A stretch of DNA of 64,000 nt from NCBI GenBank assembly GCA_009823505.1, contig VZQC01013712.1, positions 3,236,040-3,300,039 of the forward strand. Reading direction: 5' to 3'. The notes under the pieces were generated by a model. It saw only the letters and a list, made by a program, of their open reading frames with translations, was not told the origin of the DNA and did no database searches. The translations under genes and the position numbers were made by a program. Positions 44,925 to 56,029 of this stretch are shown one piece after another (position 1 is the first letter of the stretch; the number at the start of each line of letters is the position of its first letter). Origin of the DNA: Rhizomys pruinosus. Lineage: Eukaryota; Chordata; Mammalia; Rodentia; Spalacidae.

Positions 44925-45560
44925 AAGACAAGATCTCAGTTTGTGACACCATTTCTGGACAGATGTGAACAAATGTCTATTCCCCCAGATAGGGAATCAA
45001 TGACAGACCAAAGTAAAGATATCACCAAAATCCAGCTTGGTGAACCAATGAAGTCTACTGGTGCTATTTTCATAGAAATGTGTTAGGTTACTCACTGCAG
45101 CAGAAACGATACAAAGATAGTTGCATTTTCAAAAGCCCACCCTAGCATGTCTGACAGCTCACAAAAGTTGGAAACTTGGACTGTACTGCACAACTTACAA
45201 GCAGCGTGGCCAGTTTGACAGTGTCTCTTCTGGGTGGACAGCTCGATGTGCCTCTTCTATGTGGTTCAGCTTGTTTGAGAGTATCATCCAGCAGGCCTTA
45301 AGGCTTATACATGCTTGAGAAGAATGGACTTAATGAGTCTAGACTGTCAATATCAAGGAATTCCGCAAACCATGGATTATTTGCTTCCTGAGTTTCCCTA
45401 CAGGATGGAATGTTTCACTTCCCCTTATAACATCCTGCTGTTTACCTCCCTTTACAACATCTGGCTGTTAAGGGGGTTCCCTACAAGATGGAAGGTATTA
45501 TCTTGGAGGAAGTTTATGCACAACACTCACTCTGGAGTTCTAGGTGGCTAGGAATTCACT
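44925..45560 (+). repeat. Rodent dispersed repeat, family unassigned
   Basis: Blocks agcccaccctagcatgtctg, cagctcacaaaagttggaaa and the ctgcacaacttac block recall a rodent ERV-related dispersed repeat. Two frames of 65 and 78 codons have no recognisable domain. Confidence 0.35.
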
Positions 45561-45689
45561 ATTTAGGCCAGGATGACATCAAACGTGTCCCAGTCCTACC
45601 TCTGCCTCCTTCCTGTTCATATCGGAGACATCCCTCACAACTCCTGACTTGAATGCATTGTTTTATTTTGTTTCATTTTGTTTGATTTT

Positions 45690-45820
45690 TGATACATGGT
45701 TTCATTGTATCCCTGGCTGGCCTGGAATTTTCTATGTAACCAATTTTGGTCCTTAATTCATCCTAATTCCCCTGCCTCAATCTCCTTGGTGCTGGGATTA
45801 CATACATACACTATTACATC
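45690..45820 (-). mobile_element. Divergent B1-like SINE
   Basis: Reversed: tttcattgtatccctggctg, gcctggaattttctatgtaa, cctgcctcaatctccttggt, gctgggattacatac. Confidence 0.6.
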
Positions 45821-45822
45821 TT

Positions 45823-46746
45823 ATTCTTTAATGTGCTTTTAAAAGCTAAAATAAATACTTGAAATTTGCTCCCGACACTTAATAGCCCACTGCAATTATC
45901 TGTTTAGTCAGCCACATTCTCAAAGTCTTTGAGAACCCACTTTTTAAACCCAAATCACTTGCAGGGCTATCTACCATTTTTGTAGCCTTCAATGACCAGC
46001 ATGATATGCTAATTGTGTCCTTAGACATTCAAAATAATTAAAGTACTAAAAATAATGGTTCCATAGATATGATTGCCCCTGAAACTGACAGATGTGACAA
46101 GTAATAGAAGCAGAAATAACAGATTACAGGAGTAGCACTGCTGCTACCCCTCCTCTTGCCTGGCCTCTGACAAGGTAATCAAAACACATGCAGAAGAGTT
46201 GCATTTTCAGCAGGGTGATGACATTCTACAGTAATGGAAATCAAACTTTAAGGACTACAAGATTTAGATGAGAAAGGCAGGACTCTATATTTGGTTTCCC
46301 CAATACTAGGGTCTGCAAGTCTGGCAAGAATCTGTTCTAATTGTTGATGAGAGAATTGTTCTCAAATTTACCAAGGAAACCTCGGTCACAGCAAGATCAT
46401 AAGGAACACCAGGAAGTAAATTTCATGTCTTAATTATCTATGTACTCCCACCTTATAAAGCTGTAGGACAGCATCTCACAGATTATCTAAAAGAAAATTT
46501 TAATCTCAAGGAAAATTTCCCTATACATCTGCCCATGACAGTGAATTCTCTCTATTATCAGATGAGTATTGATGGAATACAAACTCATTTTAACATTATC
46601 CTAAGAAAAACACAATAAGAAAAAGCTTGCAAAAAAAAGGAATATGCTGTCTAAAACCATGTGCAATTATAAAAACTAGTCTGCCAGTTTTCCTGAAACG
46701 CTCCATAGTAGTGATCTATATATTGTATTGCTGAATTTGTATATGC
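45823..46746. other. No gene or named repeat seen
   Basis: Unique-looking sequence with no long frame. Confidence 0.45.
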
Positions 46747-47146
46747 TGTGGGAATTAACTGAGATAAATGAATCCAGAAACTGTGCCCAGGCCCAACTCC
46801 ATCTTCTAAGTTTCATTTCTTTAAGTTTTGTTTTCCCTGAGACATACCAGGAAGAAGTTAAAGATCAGTTTCATTTTACTGGAAATCATGTGTACCCCTG
46901 AAAGCCTGACCCTAACTGCTGACTGTCACTTTTGTAATTGGCTTGCTTGATTCACATGCTACCCATTGATTAGTAACTTTTACTATCATGTTAAATTCTA
47001 ATTGGCTGTTGTAGTTATCAAAAGCTGTGTAACCTGCTTCTTGAGGCTGCACTCCTCCCAAGCTGAGTGTCAGGCCTGGTATCCTAATAAACTATTTCAA
47101 CTCCACATTGATAAGTGACTGGTCTCTTCATTGTGAACGTATAACA
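46747..47146 (+). mobile_element. LTR-like sequence (possibly class I ERV)
   Basis: Begins TGTGGGAATTAACTGAG and ends near TATAACA. It contains gaaagcctgaccctaactgc, a gaggctgcactcctccc stretch, and AATAAA at 47087-47092 followed by U5-like sequence. No target-site duplication was found, so borders are tentative. Confidence 0.45.
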
Positions 47147-47628
47147 TTAACCAGAGCAAAATTTTAAATCCAAGCTATTTAGATCTTGTTTCCAAAGCCA
47201 CCTTTTTCCTAATATACTTTTGGTACTCAACTCAGCACATAGGAACTTTCACATTAAAAGTAAACAAGAACTTGGAGAGATCAGCCAAATGATTCATTCT
47301 CAGGTCAAGAGCTAAACATCTATAGATTAATCTGACTCCCTAGGGTGAAGCTAGCTGTGACTTACATTTATTAAGGGCTACCCCAACCAGAAAAGGGCAA
47401 GAGATAAAAATCAGGTCAGACAGCCACTACCAAGACAGCAATGGATGTAATTCAGGGGAGAAAGCTGATAAGCAATGTGGCAATGCTGACATCTGCTCTC
47501 CCCTTCCCAGTGTGCACAAGAGAGAAGTTAACACTCAAATAAGTCACTACGTTTTCAACTTGAATATGCAAACAGATCACTAAGTGTCATACTAAAATTA
47601 AAATTCCTATTAAGCATGTCTGTAGTGA
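47147..47628. other. No gene or named repeat seen
   Basis: Unique-looking sequence. Confidence 0.4.
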
Positions 47629-47710
47629 AACTCAGGGCTCCACATTTCTAACAAGTTTTCAGATTCTGCTGGCACTACTTGTCTATAGACCTGCCCTTTG
47701 TGCAGCAATA
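47629..47710 (+). mobile_element. MER5A-type hAT remnant
   Basis: ctcagggctccacatttcta, acaagttttcagattctgct, ggcac: forward MER5A middle and right part. Confidence 0.65.
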
Positions 47711-47713
47711 GTT

Positions 47714-47800
47714 AAACCAGAGGTCAGCCACCTAAAGCCCAAGTGTCAAATCTGGCTTAATACCCTGTTATACAGTTTCTGAGCTAAGAGATGTATGTCA
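47714..47800 (+). mobile_element. hAT-Charlie end
   Basis: ccagaggtcagccacctaaa, gcccaagtgtcaaatctggc, then ttatacagtttct: the conserved left end of Charlie-type elements. Confidence 0.5.
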
Positions 47801-47879
47801 ATGCCAAAGATAATCTACAATCACCTGCATCTGATGAGACCCTCTAAGAGTCAAAGGAGCAACAGGAAAGATGGAATCA

Positions 47880-48892
47880 TAAAAACATCTTAAAAACTGT
47901 TCTAACATCGCTAATAATTAAGGAAATGCAAATTAAAACCACTTTAACATTTCATCTTCCTCCAATAAGACTGGCTATGATCAAGAAAACAAAAGATACC
48001 AAATGCCGGAGAGGTTGTGGGGAAAGGGAAACTCATTCACTGCTGGTGGGAATGCAATCTCATGTAACCCCTATCGAAAGCAGTGTAGAGAACTCTTAAA
48101 AGGCTCAAACTACCACCTGACCCAGTCATACCACTCCTGGGTATGTACCCACAAGACTCATCTTATTGTAGAGATATGTGCACAACCATGTTTATTGCAG
48201 CTCTCTTCACAATAGCAAAGAGCTAGAAGCAACCCAAGTGCCCCTCAACTGATAAGTGGATAAAGAAAATGTGGTACATCTACACAATGGAGTTCTATGC
48301 AGCAATAAAGAAGGACACGTCATGAAATTTGTAGGTAAATGGATGGAACTAGAAGCTGTTATGCTAAGTGAAGTAACACAGTTCCAGAAAGACAAATGGA
48401 TTATGGTGTCCCTCATTTGTGGATCCTAGCACCAAATACTTATTTGTAAGGAAAACTGAGTACTTTTTTTCTTTTTTAGTAAATATAATACCTGATGCTA
48501 CTATAAAAGTACATTAAAACATATATCAACTTGCTATGTAATTTAGGAATGTAAAGTAATATTTCTTTTTACCTGCATGCAACTCTACTGTTAAAAAGTT
48601 AATCCCTAGGCATGTTTTGGAATTAACCTATAGTTTATTTTCAGATATTATAATTTTGGTATATGTGTGTATTGTATACATGCATATTTTGGAGTAATAT
48701 AAAATTAAAGGGAACAACAGAAACAAAAAAAAGACTTGTTCAAAGAACTGACTGCAACAGTAAACTTCTGCCCCAAACAGTAAACTTCTGCATCAAAAAA
48801 AAAATTTAACAAGACATGTATGGCAGAATGTATGAGCTCTGGATGGGTGGGGGGCATGGGTCTAAATCTGATTTAAGAAGGTTTTATGTTAA
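47880..48892 (+). mobile_element. L1 ORF2 3' part and 3'UTR
   Basis: Forward L1 from aacatcttaaaaactgttct through the ORF2 C-terminal block and end (gctaagtgaagtaacacagt), then the 3'UTR including taaatataatacctgatgct and ttttggaattaacctatag, to the G-rich terminal module near 48840. Frames are broken. Confidence 0.9.
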
Positions 48893-49202
48893 ACTTTCAA
48901 TTTTTGAGATCTTGAAACTAACAATGGGAGGAGAATTGTATGTTCCCACAGATAAAAATCACCAATCTAAATGCCTGAAAACGCACAACTTTTGGCTGTG
49001 CAGGATGGACTGGGAAATGCCAGCAGAGAGGCTGACCCATCTGAACATTAAAGAAAGAGGAACCTCAGACTGCCTGAGTCACAGACACTGAGCATCTCTC
49101 TGAATACTATTGGGGTTAACTGTTTATAATGGGCCTTAACGAAGTTTACCTTCCAGATACTGAGAAACCTTCCTACCTCTCCCCTTTATAGGAAAAAGAA
49201 AA
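48893..49202 (+). repeat. ERV-like sequence with possible integrase C-terminal remnant
   Basis: The frame at 48926-49090 contains GGELYVPTDKNH and PAERLTHLNIKE. The latter aligns with PAEILAHLSIKE at 818-1000, and downstream of the gap lies module R, as after the other copy. No retroviral function remains. Confidence 0.35.
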
Positions 49203-49699
49203 NNNNNNNNNNNNNNNNNNNNNNNNNNNNNNNNNNNNNNNNNNNNNNNNNNNNNNNNNNNNNNNNNNNNNNNNNNNNNNNNNNNNNNNNNNNNNNNNNN
49301 NNNNNNNNNNNNNNNNNNNNNNNNNNNNNNNNNNNNNNNNNNNNNNNNNNNNNNNNNNNNNNNNNNNNNNNNNNNNNNNNNNNNNNNNNNNNNNNNNNNN
49401 NNNNNNNNNNNNNNNNNNNNNNNNNNNNNNNNNNNNNNNNNNNNNNNNNNNNNNNNNNNNNNNNNNNNNNNNNNNNNNNNNNNNNNNNNNNNNNNNNNNN
49501 NNNNNNNNNNNNNNNNNNNNNNNNNNNNNNNNNNNNNNNNNNNNNNNNNNNNNNNNNNNNNNNNNNNNNNNNNNNNNNNNNNNNNNNNNNNNNNNNNNNN
49601 NNNNNNNNNNNNNNNNNNNNNNNNNNNNNNNNNNNNNNNNNNNNNNNNNNNNNNNNNNNNNNNNNNNNNNNNNNNNNNNNNNNNNNNNNNNNNNNNNNN
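49203..49699. other. Assembly gap (497 N)
   Basis: Unsequenced bases. The 207-codon reverse frame across it is an artefact. The left flank contains cctttatagg a few bases before the gap, and the right flank begins cctttataga. Confidence 1.
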
Positions 49700-50150
49700 C
49701 CTTTATAGAGAAACCACAGTTTGTGGATTAGCATACCATCCAAGCATCTGTGTCTATGCTCACAGCTTAGCTTGACATAATAATTAGTACTGCTTAAATG
49801 CCTGTACATCCAATTGCTTGTGCTTTGTTAGTATGACTAAAAAGGTATCACTGGAAAAGCTGTCAACCCATGAAGGGAAACAACCTGAACAGACTAGAGT
49901 CCAAAATGACAACTCCAAAGAAAGTAGACTGTTTTCTTCTCACCCACTTGTGCCCCTTTCCCAAAGCCCAGGGAACAAATTGCGGAAGAGGAGGCGTGGT
50001 AGAATGTAAGGGCTGTGGAGAGATAGGGGTGAATCATGAGACTACAGCAATATAGTCTGGACTCCTAATTGATCAACATGCCTGTGCATACAAGCTTCTC
50101 CAACTGGACTATGGGAACCTTGGGTTGTTCAAAATTTGGACATATATACT
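49700..50150 (+). repeat. Dispersed module R, copy C
   Basis: Clear match to 60-500, with the shared blocks taccatccaagcatctgtg, gcttgtgctttgttagtatg, ctgtcaacccatgaa and cggaagaggaggcgtggtag. Followed by L1 3'UTR. Confidence 0.7.
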
Positions 50151-50250
50151 TGTAAAATGCACCAATTACCTAATTGTATGGCAAACTGAGTAACATCAAT
50201 GTTATCTGCAAACAACTGTGTTATTATATTGTAGAATCCCTTAAAAATAA
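50151..50250 (+). mobile_element. L1 3'UTR fragment
   Basis: ccaattacctaattgtatgg, caaactgagtaacatcaatg, caactgtgttattat: the first part of the L1 3'UTR. Confidence 0.7.
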
Positions 50251-50253
50251 ATA

Positions 50254-50279
<26 letters not shown>
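50247..50279 (+). repeat. (TAA)n microsatellite
   Basis: About ten ATA/TAA units. Confidence 0.95.
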
Positions 50280-50284
<5 letters not shown>

Positions 50285-50539
50285 TATACTCTTTAAGTAG
50301 ACACTTGGCAAATCACTTAGCAAACTTAGGAAGGTTCTGTGATATATGACATGTGACATATGCCAAAGAAATATTTCAGTGCCAATCTACATATTAAATA
50401 TTAGTAAAGTTTATTTTAGTAATCATATATAATGTATAACATACTAAATTAAGCTCATGTAAAGAAAAACCATGTCCCAAGCTTATTTCAAATCAAAACA
50501 ACAAAACAAAATGCTCAAGGACATAAGAAATAACTTCTG
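50280..50539. other. No named repeat seen
   Basis: AT-rich spacer. Confidence 0.4.
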
Positions 50540-50739
50540 GGGCTGGAGAGATGACTCAGTGGTTAAGAGCACCGGCTGCTCTTGCAGGGGACCCGGGCTT
50601 GGTTCCCGGCACCCACATGGTGGCTAAGAACCTCTTTAACTCCAGTTCCAGGGGAATCTGATGCCCTCTTCTGACCTCTGCAGCATTGCACGACAGGGGT
50701 GCACCAACCTACATTCAGACAGTACACTCATACACATAA
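50540..50739 (+). mobile_element. B2-type SINE
   Basis: Full-length head (ggctggagagatgactcagt), cacccacatggtgg, gaatctgatgccctcttctg, tcatacacataaaaa tail. A B1 has landed in the tail. Confidence 0.95.
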
Positions 50740-50754
50740 AAATAATACATAAAT

Positions 50755-50904
50755 GCCGGGCAAGGTGGCGCACGCCTTTAATCCTAGCACTTGTGAGGTA
50801 GATGCAGGTGGATTCTTTGTGAGTTCAAGGCCAGCCTGGTCTACAAAGTGAGTTCCAGGACAGCTGGTGCTACAGGGAGACCCTGTCTCGAAAAGACCAA
50901 AAAA
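50755..50904 (+). mobile_element. B1 SINE inserted in a B2 tail
   Basis: Full-length B1 ending gaccctgtctcgaaaagacc plus A-tail. Target-site duplication aaataatacataaat at 50740-50754 and 50905-50919. Confidence 0.95.
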
Positions 50905-50919
50905 AAATAATACATAAAT

Positions 50920-51110
50920 TAGAGTAATATGAAATTAATGGAGAAAAATGTGAATTCTTAAGCATAAAAGAAAGACTGAAAGATGCAGGACAGTTATGGC
51001 GAATGCATGATCTGGGATGAGATGGAGTGGGGTAGGGGGAAGGGATAGGGGAATATGCCTGAACAGAAATGAAAAATGATGTATGAAATACACAAAACAT
51101 CAATAAATAA
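50920..51110 (+). mobile_element. L1 3' end
   Basis: gagtaatatgaaattaatgg, aaagatgcaggacagttatg, G-rich tract, aaacatcaataaataaa tail. The B2/B1 pair lies just upstream of it. Confidence 0.85.
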
Positions 51111-51135
51111 ATTTAAATTTAAGAAAGGTTGTATG
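51111..51135 (+). mobile_element. L1 tail fragment, left side of a retrocopy
   Basis: tttaaatttaagaaaggttg is L1-terminal-like; the element resumes at 51684-51712 (cacaaaagttcaataaaaac). Confidence 0.5.
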
Positions 51136-51671
51136 TTAATGTCAGGTCTTCTACAGCAGGGCCTTTGGTTAGAAATGATGCCCAAGTAAAAATTCTTCAA
51201 CAGTTTTAGAAAATAGCTTAAATCTCTCAGATTAGAGAAATGGGTATATATGTGTGTAGAGAATACTCAAGCTGCCTAGCCTTGATCTACCAAGAGAACT
51301 TTCACAAACTCTGGTGCTTCTCAGTATATGCCTGATTTTCTAGGGTGCACTGACCTTCAGTTCTGAGGAGAGCTAGTGTTCAGAGATCAGAACTACCACT
51401 TCCTAGTTCTCAGGGGTATTTCCCAGTGAAACAACTAGAGTCAAAGGACAGGAGCCCCAGAATCACCTGGAAGGGAACTGAGCCTCAGATTTTGAGACGT
51501 GGCTGGTCCTCCAGGACAGAGGTGAATAACCGCACGCACGCAGAGAGGCATTCAGAGAGGCATGTAGAGAGTGACTTCCCTTCTCCACATTGCTGTCTGA
51601 TCTCTATAAGTGTTTTCTCTGGAAAGGGTATCTTTAATAAAATCAATCTGCTCCTCGAAAAAAAAAAAAAA
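51136..51671 (+). pseudogene. Processed retrocopy of an unidentified poly(A)+ RNA
   Basis: A 536-bp insertion bounded by an exact 12-bp target-site duplication aaaggttgtatg (51124-51135 and 51672-51683). Its 3' end has AATAAA at 51636-51641 followed 16 bases later by a pure A run, which is a genuine mRNA-type 3' end rather than an L1 or SINE tail. The interior holds a MER5-like piece (agccccagaatcacctggaa), as is common in 3'UTRs and non-coding RNAs. The 85-codon frame (51426-51683) runs into the poly-A and has no domain. The parent gene cannot be named from sequence alone. Confidence 0.75.
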
Positions 51672-51712
51672 AAGGTTGTATGAAAAGCACAAAAGTTCAA
51701 TAAAAACTTAGG

Positions 51713-52111
51713 AAAAAAACAGAGAATTTTTGAAGACTATTCCAGATTCAAGTTAATTTTGGCCAAGCAATAATAGTCCAGCAAATAACAGTTTTTTTCT
51801 CATTTGTGGTTCCTACATTTTATATAAATACAAAATTCATGTATGTATATGACATAAAAGTAAAACTGTGTGGGAGGATGAAAGTGACTAAGGACAGGAG
51901 GAGGGACAAAGAACGGGACAGAGAATATTATCATCATATAATATGTAAATGTACAAAAACTTTTAAAATATTTTTAAATGAAATTAAGGATAAATAAAGT
52001 AGAAAATATGGGTCCCTAAGTCAATAGAGCCAATATATGTGTAAGAGGAGAAAAAGGCACTAGAGAATACTCGCTCTCCAGTTGTGCAGAGTTTAAGAAC
52101 CAGCTGTTTCT
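51713..52111. other. No gene or named repeat seen
   Basis: Unique-looking AT-rich sequence up to the target site of the next B2. Confidence 0.45.
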
Positions 52112-52308
52112 CTTTTTTATATTTTATGTGTATGAGTATGTTGCCTGCATGTGTGCCATGCAATGCCCACAAAGATCAGAAGAGGGTATCAGATCCCCTG
52201 GAACTGGAGTTACACAGTTTAACTGCCATGCAGTTACTGGGAATCAAACCCAGGTCTTCTCTGCAAGAGCAGCCAGTTCTCTTAACTGCTGAGCCATCTT
52301 GTCAGCCC
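52112..52308 (-). mobile_element. B2-type SINE
   Basis: Reversed B2: tttatgtgtatgagtatgtt, cagaagagggtatcagatcc, gcaagagcagccagttctct, gctgagccatcttgtcagcc. Flanks aagaaccagctgtttct and cagaaccagccatttct are a diverged target-site duplication. Confidence 0.9.
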
Positions 52309-52329
52309 CAGAACCAGCCATTTCTTATC

Positions 52330-52450
52330 ATGTGAAATACAAGAATACAGTCATCCATAAGACCAGAGGAAGCCATACCAGAAACCAGAGCTAATATCCA
52401 CTTTAGCCTCCAAAACTGTGGAAAAAAAAAGAAATTTCCCTCATGTAAAT
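52330..52450 (+). mobile_element. Possible MLT1-type LTR end
   Basis: tagcctccaaaactgtggaa followed by a short aaatttc/ataaa stretch recalls the 3' end of MLT1 LTRs. Weak. Confidence 0.3.
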
Positions 52451-53409
52451 AAAAAATAATGTGATAGTCTAGGATGAGGCTGCACACACTCCATGGACAG
52501 TGATGTTTTGCAGCATCCAGTCTGAAAAATAAGAAGTCAAAAATAAACATTGGAAACAGGACAAGATACTGAGGAACAAATAGCCAATAGGCAAAGAAAG
52601 GAGTCTAAAATAATCTGGAGTCCTCTTGAAACAATGAAAACAATATGGGGTCAGTGTGAGGGCACAGGACCCCTGGGAGGGTAGGAGAGGTTTGAAGGCT
52701 CTGAAGACCCTCCTTGTGTATGTGAGTACCAATTTCTGAGAACTCTAAAGCAGAAAGATCTTTCAGAAGTCTCAACCCAGACTGACTTGCTCTGTCCAAG
52801 CAGAAGCAGGAGCTCTACCTAAAAAATCTACAACACTGGGGAGTCAACAACTAAAAAGGTCACCTTCTCTTCCCTGAACAAAGAAATTCTATGCAGGAAT
52901 AGGAACTGAGACACTCTTGTCCTTGATTCCAAAAGAACAAAGCAATTTATCCTTACCAAACACAAACATATGTACAATAAACTAAGGAATAAAATATTTG
53001 CAGGCAGTAGACCCTTTACTCAGTATGAAAATGAGTTGAATAGAAGGGAAAAAAGAATCAAAAAGAGCTGTTCTCTTTTCTTTTTCCTTGTGTTGACCAA
53101 GAGGAAAAGATTTTTCAAGTACCTAAAATAATAAATGGCTCAACAGCCGTATTGCTTCCATGGTAAAGGCAGCCTCCACACTTAGATTTCATAGTTTTCC
53201 ATTGGCCTGAATGCATGTAATTATTCTAGGTTTGGTATTATCTGTTCTACACAAACAGCAGAGAATCTTTCTGAACTTTTGTCTTCTACCACAAAAGCCT
53301 ACCAAAAATAAAATTCACAAAATAGAAACAAGTGAAAAAACGTTTTCATGCATAAGGAAAATTGGAAAAAAGAAGTCTCTGCCCCTGGTACTACTATGCA
53401 CATAGAAAT
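52451..53409. other. No gene or named repeat seen
   Basis: Unique-looking; frames of 64-87 codons on both strands lack domains. Confidence 0.45.

Positions 53410-53450
<41 letters not shown>
53410..53450 (+). repeat. (CA)n microsatellite
   Basis: Uninterrupted CA array of about 20 units. Confidence 0.97.
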
Positions 53451-53451
<1 letters not shown>

Positions 53452-53844
53452 CTTGAAAGCTAGATAGTTCCCTTAGGACTTAAGAACGGGGTGTAATTAC
53501 CTCAAACACATTCTATTCTGTCATGCTTGGGCTGTACTATAAGGATGTAGTCATCACCCACACGCAGCCTGGAAAACAACCAGCTAGCCTTAGAACTGCC
53601 TCATGAGCCATATGTGCATCAGTTTCAAAGCCAACTAAGATTTCCTCCTGGGCAGATGGTTCAGTATAAGATTTTGCACAGGCAGACATGGACATGAAAG
53701 TCATTTTTTCAAGAACTCACATCATCAGATATACCTGTTTACACACATGGTCATACTATGAAACTTTCTGTTGAGAGGGAGACATCTTGTGGATTATCTC
53801 AGAACTGAGCATTTGGGAAGGGTATGGCAGTAATAGCAACAGTA
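53451..53844. other. No gene or named repeat seen
   Basis: Unique-looking sequence. Confidence 0.4.
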
Positions 53845-54055
53845 GCACCGTATGAGAACAACAGCCATCCGTAATACAGGACTTCTTACATGCCAGATGC
53901 AAGGCTATGAACTTTAAATTAATTAACTCAACACTCGGGGATTGGACTAGATAACAGGGAATCTAAAGTGTTTTTTTTTTCTCATGCAGATTCTCAGAGA
54001 GTTAAACTAATTTCACCTCAGATAAGTATATAGCCAGGATTCAGTTTCCAGGTTC
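53845..54055 (-). mobile_element. MIR SINE remnant
   Basis: Reversed MIR: acttcttacatgccagatgc, ttaattaactcaacac, agagagttaaactaatttca, tatatagccaggattcag. A short unrelated stretch with a T run sits inside. Confidence 0.6.
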
Positions 54056-54079
54056 AAGTTTTACTGAGGCAAAGTTAAC

Positions 54080-54277
54080 CTGTCGGGGATGGGGGGGTAC
54101 ACAGCTGTAATCCAAGGTAATAAGGAGGTAGAAACAGAAAAGCACAAGCTTGATGCTAGCCTGCATAACTTAGTAAAAGCCCATCTGAAAAATAAAATGA
54201 CAGCTTGGCATGTCATTCAGTGGTAGAATGTTTAGGCCCTGGGTTCAATAAGCAGTACAGCAAAGAAAAAAATAAAA
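54080..54277 (+). mobile_element. B4-type SINE (B1-like plus ID)
   Basis: A decayed B1-like part (tacacagctgtaatccaagg ... gatgctagcctgcataac) is followed by an ID-like part (cattcagtggtagaatgttt, aggccctgggttcaataagc) and an A-rich tail. Confidence 0.6.
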
Positions 54278-55074
54278 AGTTGACTTGCTTTCCTTGTTAT
54301 AATAACCCCAAATGCTCTCATCGTGGGATGGGAATTTGCACTGCTTAGGTCTTTGGTTAAGTGTGTATGCTCTAGCTGCACACTGCCCGAGTTCATTTCC
54401 ACTTCTATAGGGTATCCTTGACAGGAGGCAAATCCAGATGACCCTGTTGATTCAATTTCTTCTCTTTATTTGTAGTTCAGTGGAAAGGTGACTCAACTAC
54501 ACTGAGCATGTCTCTAAAACATAAAGTCCTTTAGCTATCATCACTATTCCTAGGAGGCAAGGCTGTTGTTAGGGCCCTTGGTATGCAGGTCTTGCCATCT
54601 ATATGCCTCTTCCCTTATATAGAGACTACTAGGTTAGGGGATCCCTTAATAGGGATGCAGCCTAGCTCCTCTTAGGCTAATTATACATATGTAACACAAG
54701 TTTGTGTCAGGGTTCACACTGATTCTTAGAGTGCTCTCTATCCTGAGCCTAATATGTTGGTCAAGGCACACCCCACCCATGCTGGTAACTAGACCATACA
54801 GAGTGTATACAGAGTACCTCTACCTGACCTGTAAAGAGGCATAATGAGATTTCTGGGAACTGCATGTATTCTGTCTTGATTTTGCTTGTGAATATAACCT
54901 GCACAGAAACCCCACACTGTATCCCCACCATGTGGTCCTAGAGGTATGTTCCTATGATTCCTTGAGCTTAAACATATTACCATGTCCTTATCTCTTAAAG
55001 AGTGAGATGAGAGTCTCCAGGTCATCAGGACTGTGAAGCTAATTGATAATTATGCGGAGTTCACATTGCACAAC
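54278..55074. other. No gene or named repeat seen
   Basis: Unique-looking sequence; the 78-codon reverse frame has no domain. Confidence 0.45.
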
Positions 55075-55270
55075 CCACAGGAAATGCTCGATAAATATTA
55101 GCTGTTGTGATGGCCATATTGAGAGCAGGAAAGGACCTTAAGTTTGTTCGATTCAGGTCTCCTATTTTACAGATAATAAAATGATTTCCTAAAGAACAGA
55201 AGGAAATTAAAACCAGGAGACACAACTGCTTAGTGGTAAAATTGAATGAAACCCAGGTCTTACTCTCCCA
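55075..55270. mobile_element. Ancient MIR-type remnants
   Basis: gaaatgctcgataaatatta (a MIR 3' end) is followed by a second old element: ggaaaggaccttaag, ctattttacagataataaaa, acccaggtcttactctccca. Confidence 0.5.
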
Positions 55271-55302
55271 GTCCAATATGATTTAAAATATCGGTGTAGA
55301 GC

Positions 55303-55462
55303 AAGAGATGTAGCTCAATTTGTAGTGTGTACCTAGCATGCAAGAAGGTGCTGGATTCAATTCCAAGAACCTCACAAACTGAACATGGAAATGCATGCCA
55401 ATAATCCTAGCACTAAGAAGTTAGAGGTTGCATGATCAGAAGTTCAAATCACCCTCAGTTTT
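55303..55462 (+). mobile_element. ID/B1 composite SINE, old
   Basis: ID-like head (gatgtagctcaatttgtagt, tagcatgcaagaaggtgctg) followed by a B1-like part (gccaataatcctagcactaa). Confidence 0.6.
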
Positions 55463-55497
55463 AAAGAGACTTCCATGCCTGACTGGACTATGAAACA

Positions 55498-55650
55498 TCT
55501 TTTTTGTCTTTTTTTGAGACAGGGTGTCCCTTTAGTCCCAGCTGGCCTGAAGCTCACTATGTAGACCAGGCTGGCCTTAAATTCACAGAGATCCACCTGC
55601 CTCTGCCTCCCAAGTGCTGGGATTAAAGGCATGCAGCACCACAAATGGTC
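55498..55650 (-). mobile_element. B1 SINE
   Basis: Reversed B1: tttttgagacagggtgtccc, tagaccaggctggccttaaa, gtgctgggattaaaggcatg. Confidence 0.95.
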
Positions 55651-56029
55651 CTAAGACTATAGTTTCAGAGATCATTTCTATAGTTTCAAACACCTTTTTT
55701 AAAACCCCTAAAATGTTGATATATAAATGGAACTGTACAGAATTTGTTCAGTATTATATGCCCTAAAGGTGCCAAGACCCTCAAAAAAATGGTTTCCCTC
55801 ATTTGTGGATGCTAATACCAAATCCCCCAATTGAAAGGCAAGCTGATCAACGTTATTGTTATATTTCTTTCTATCTGAAAGCAACTGTGATATTATAATG
55901 TGAATCTCTTAATGAGCCCTGAATTAACTTACCCCTTACTTTCAAACATGGTAATAAATGTATATGGGTGGAAGGTATATATTCATATCTTAGAGTAATA
56001 TAAAATTAAAGGGAAAAATGTGAACTCCT

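Noticed and set aside
49186..49809. 207-codon reverse frame
   Set aside because: Almost entirely N; no biological content.
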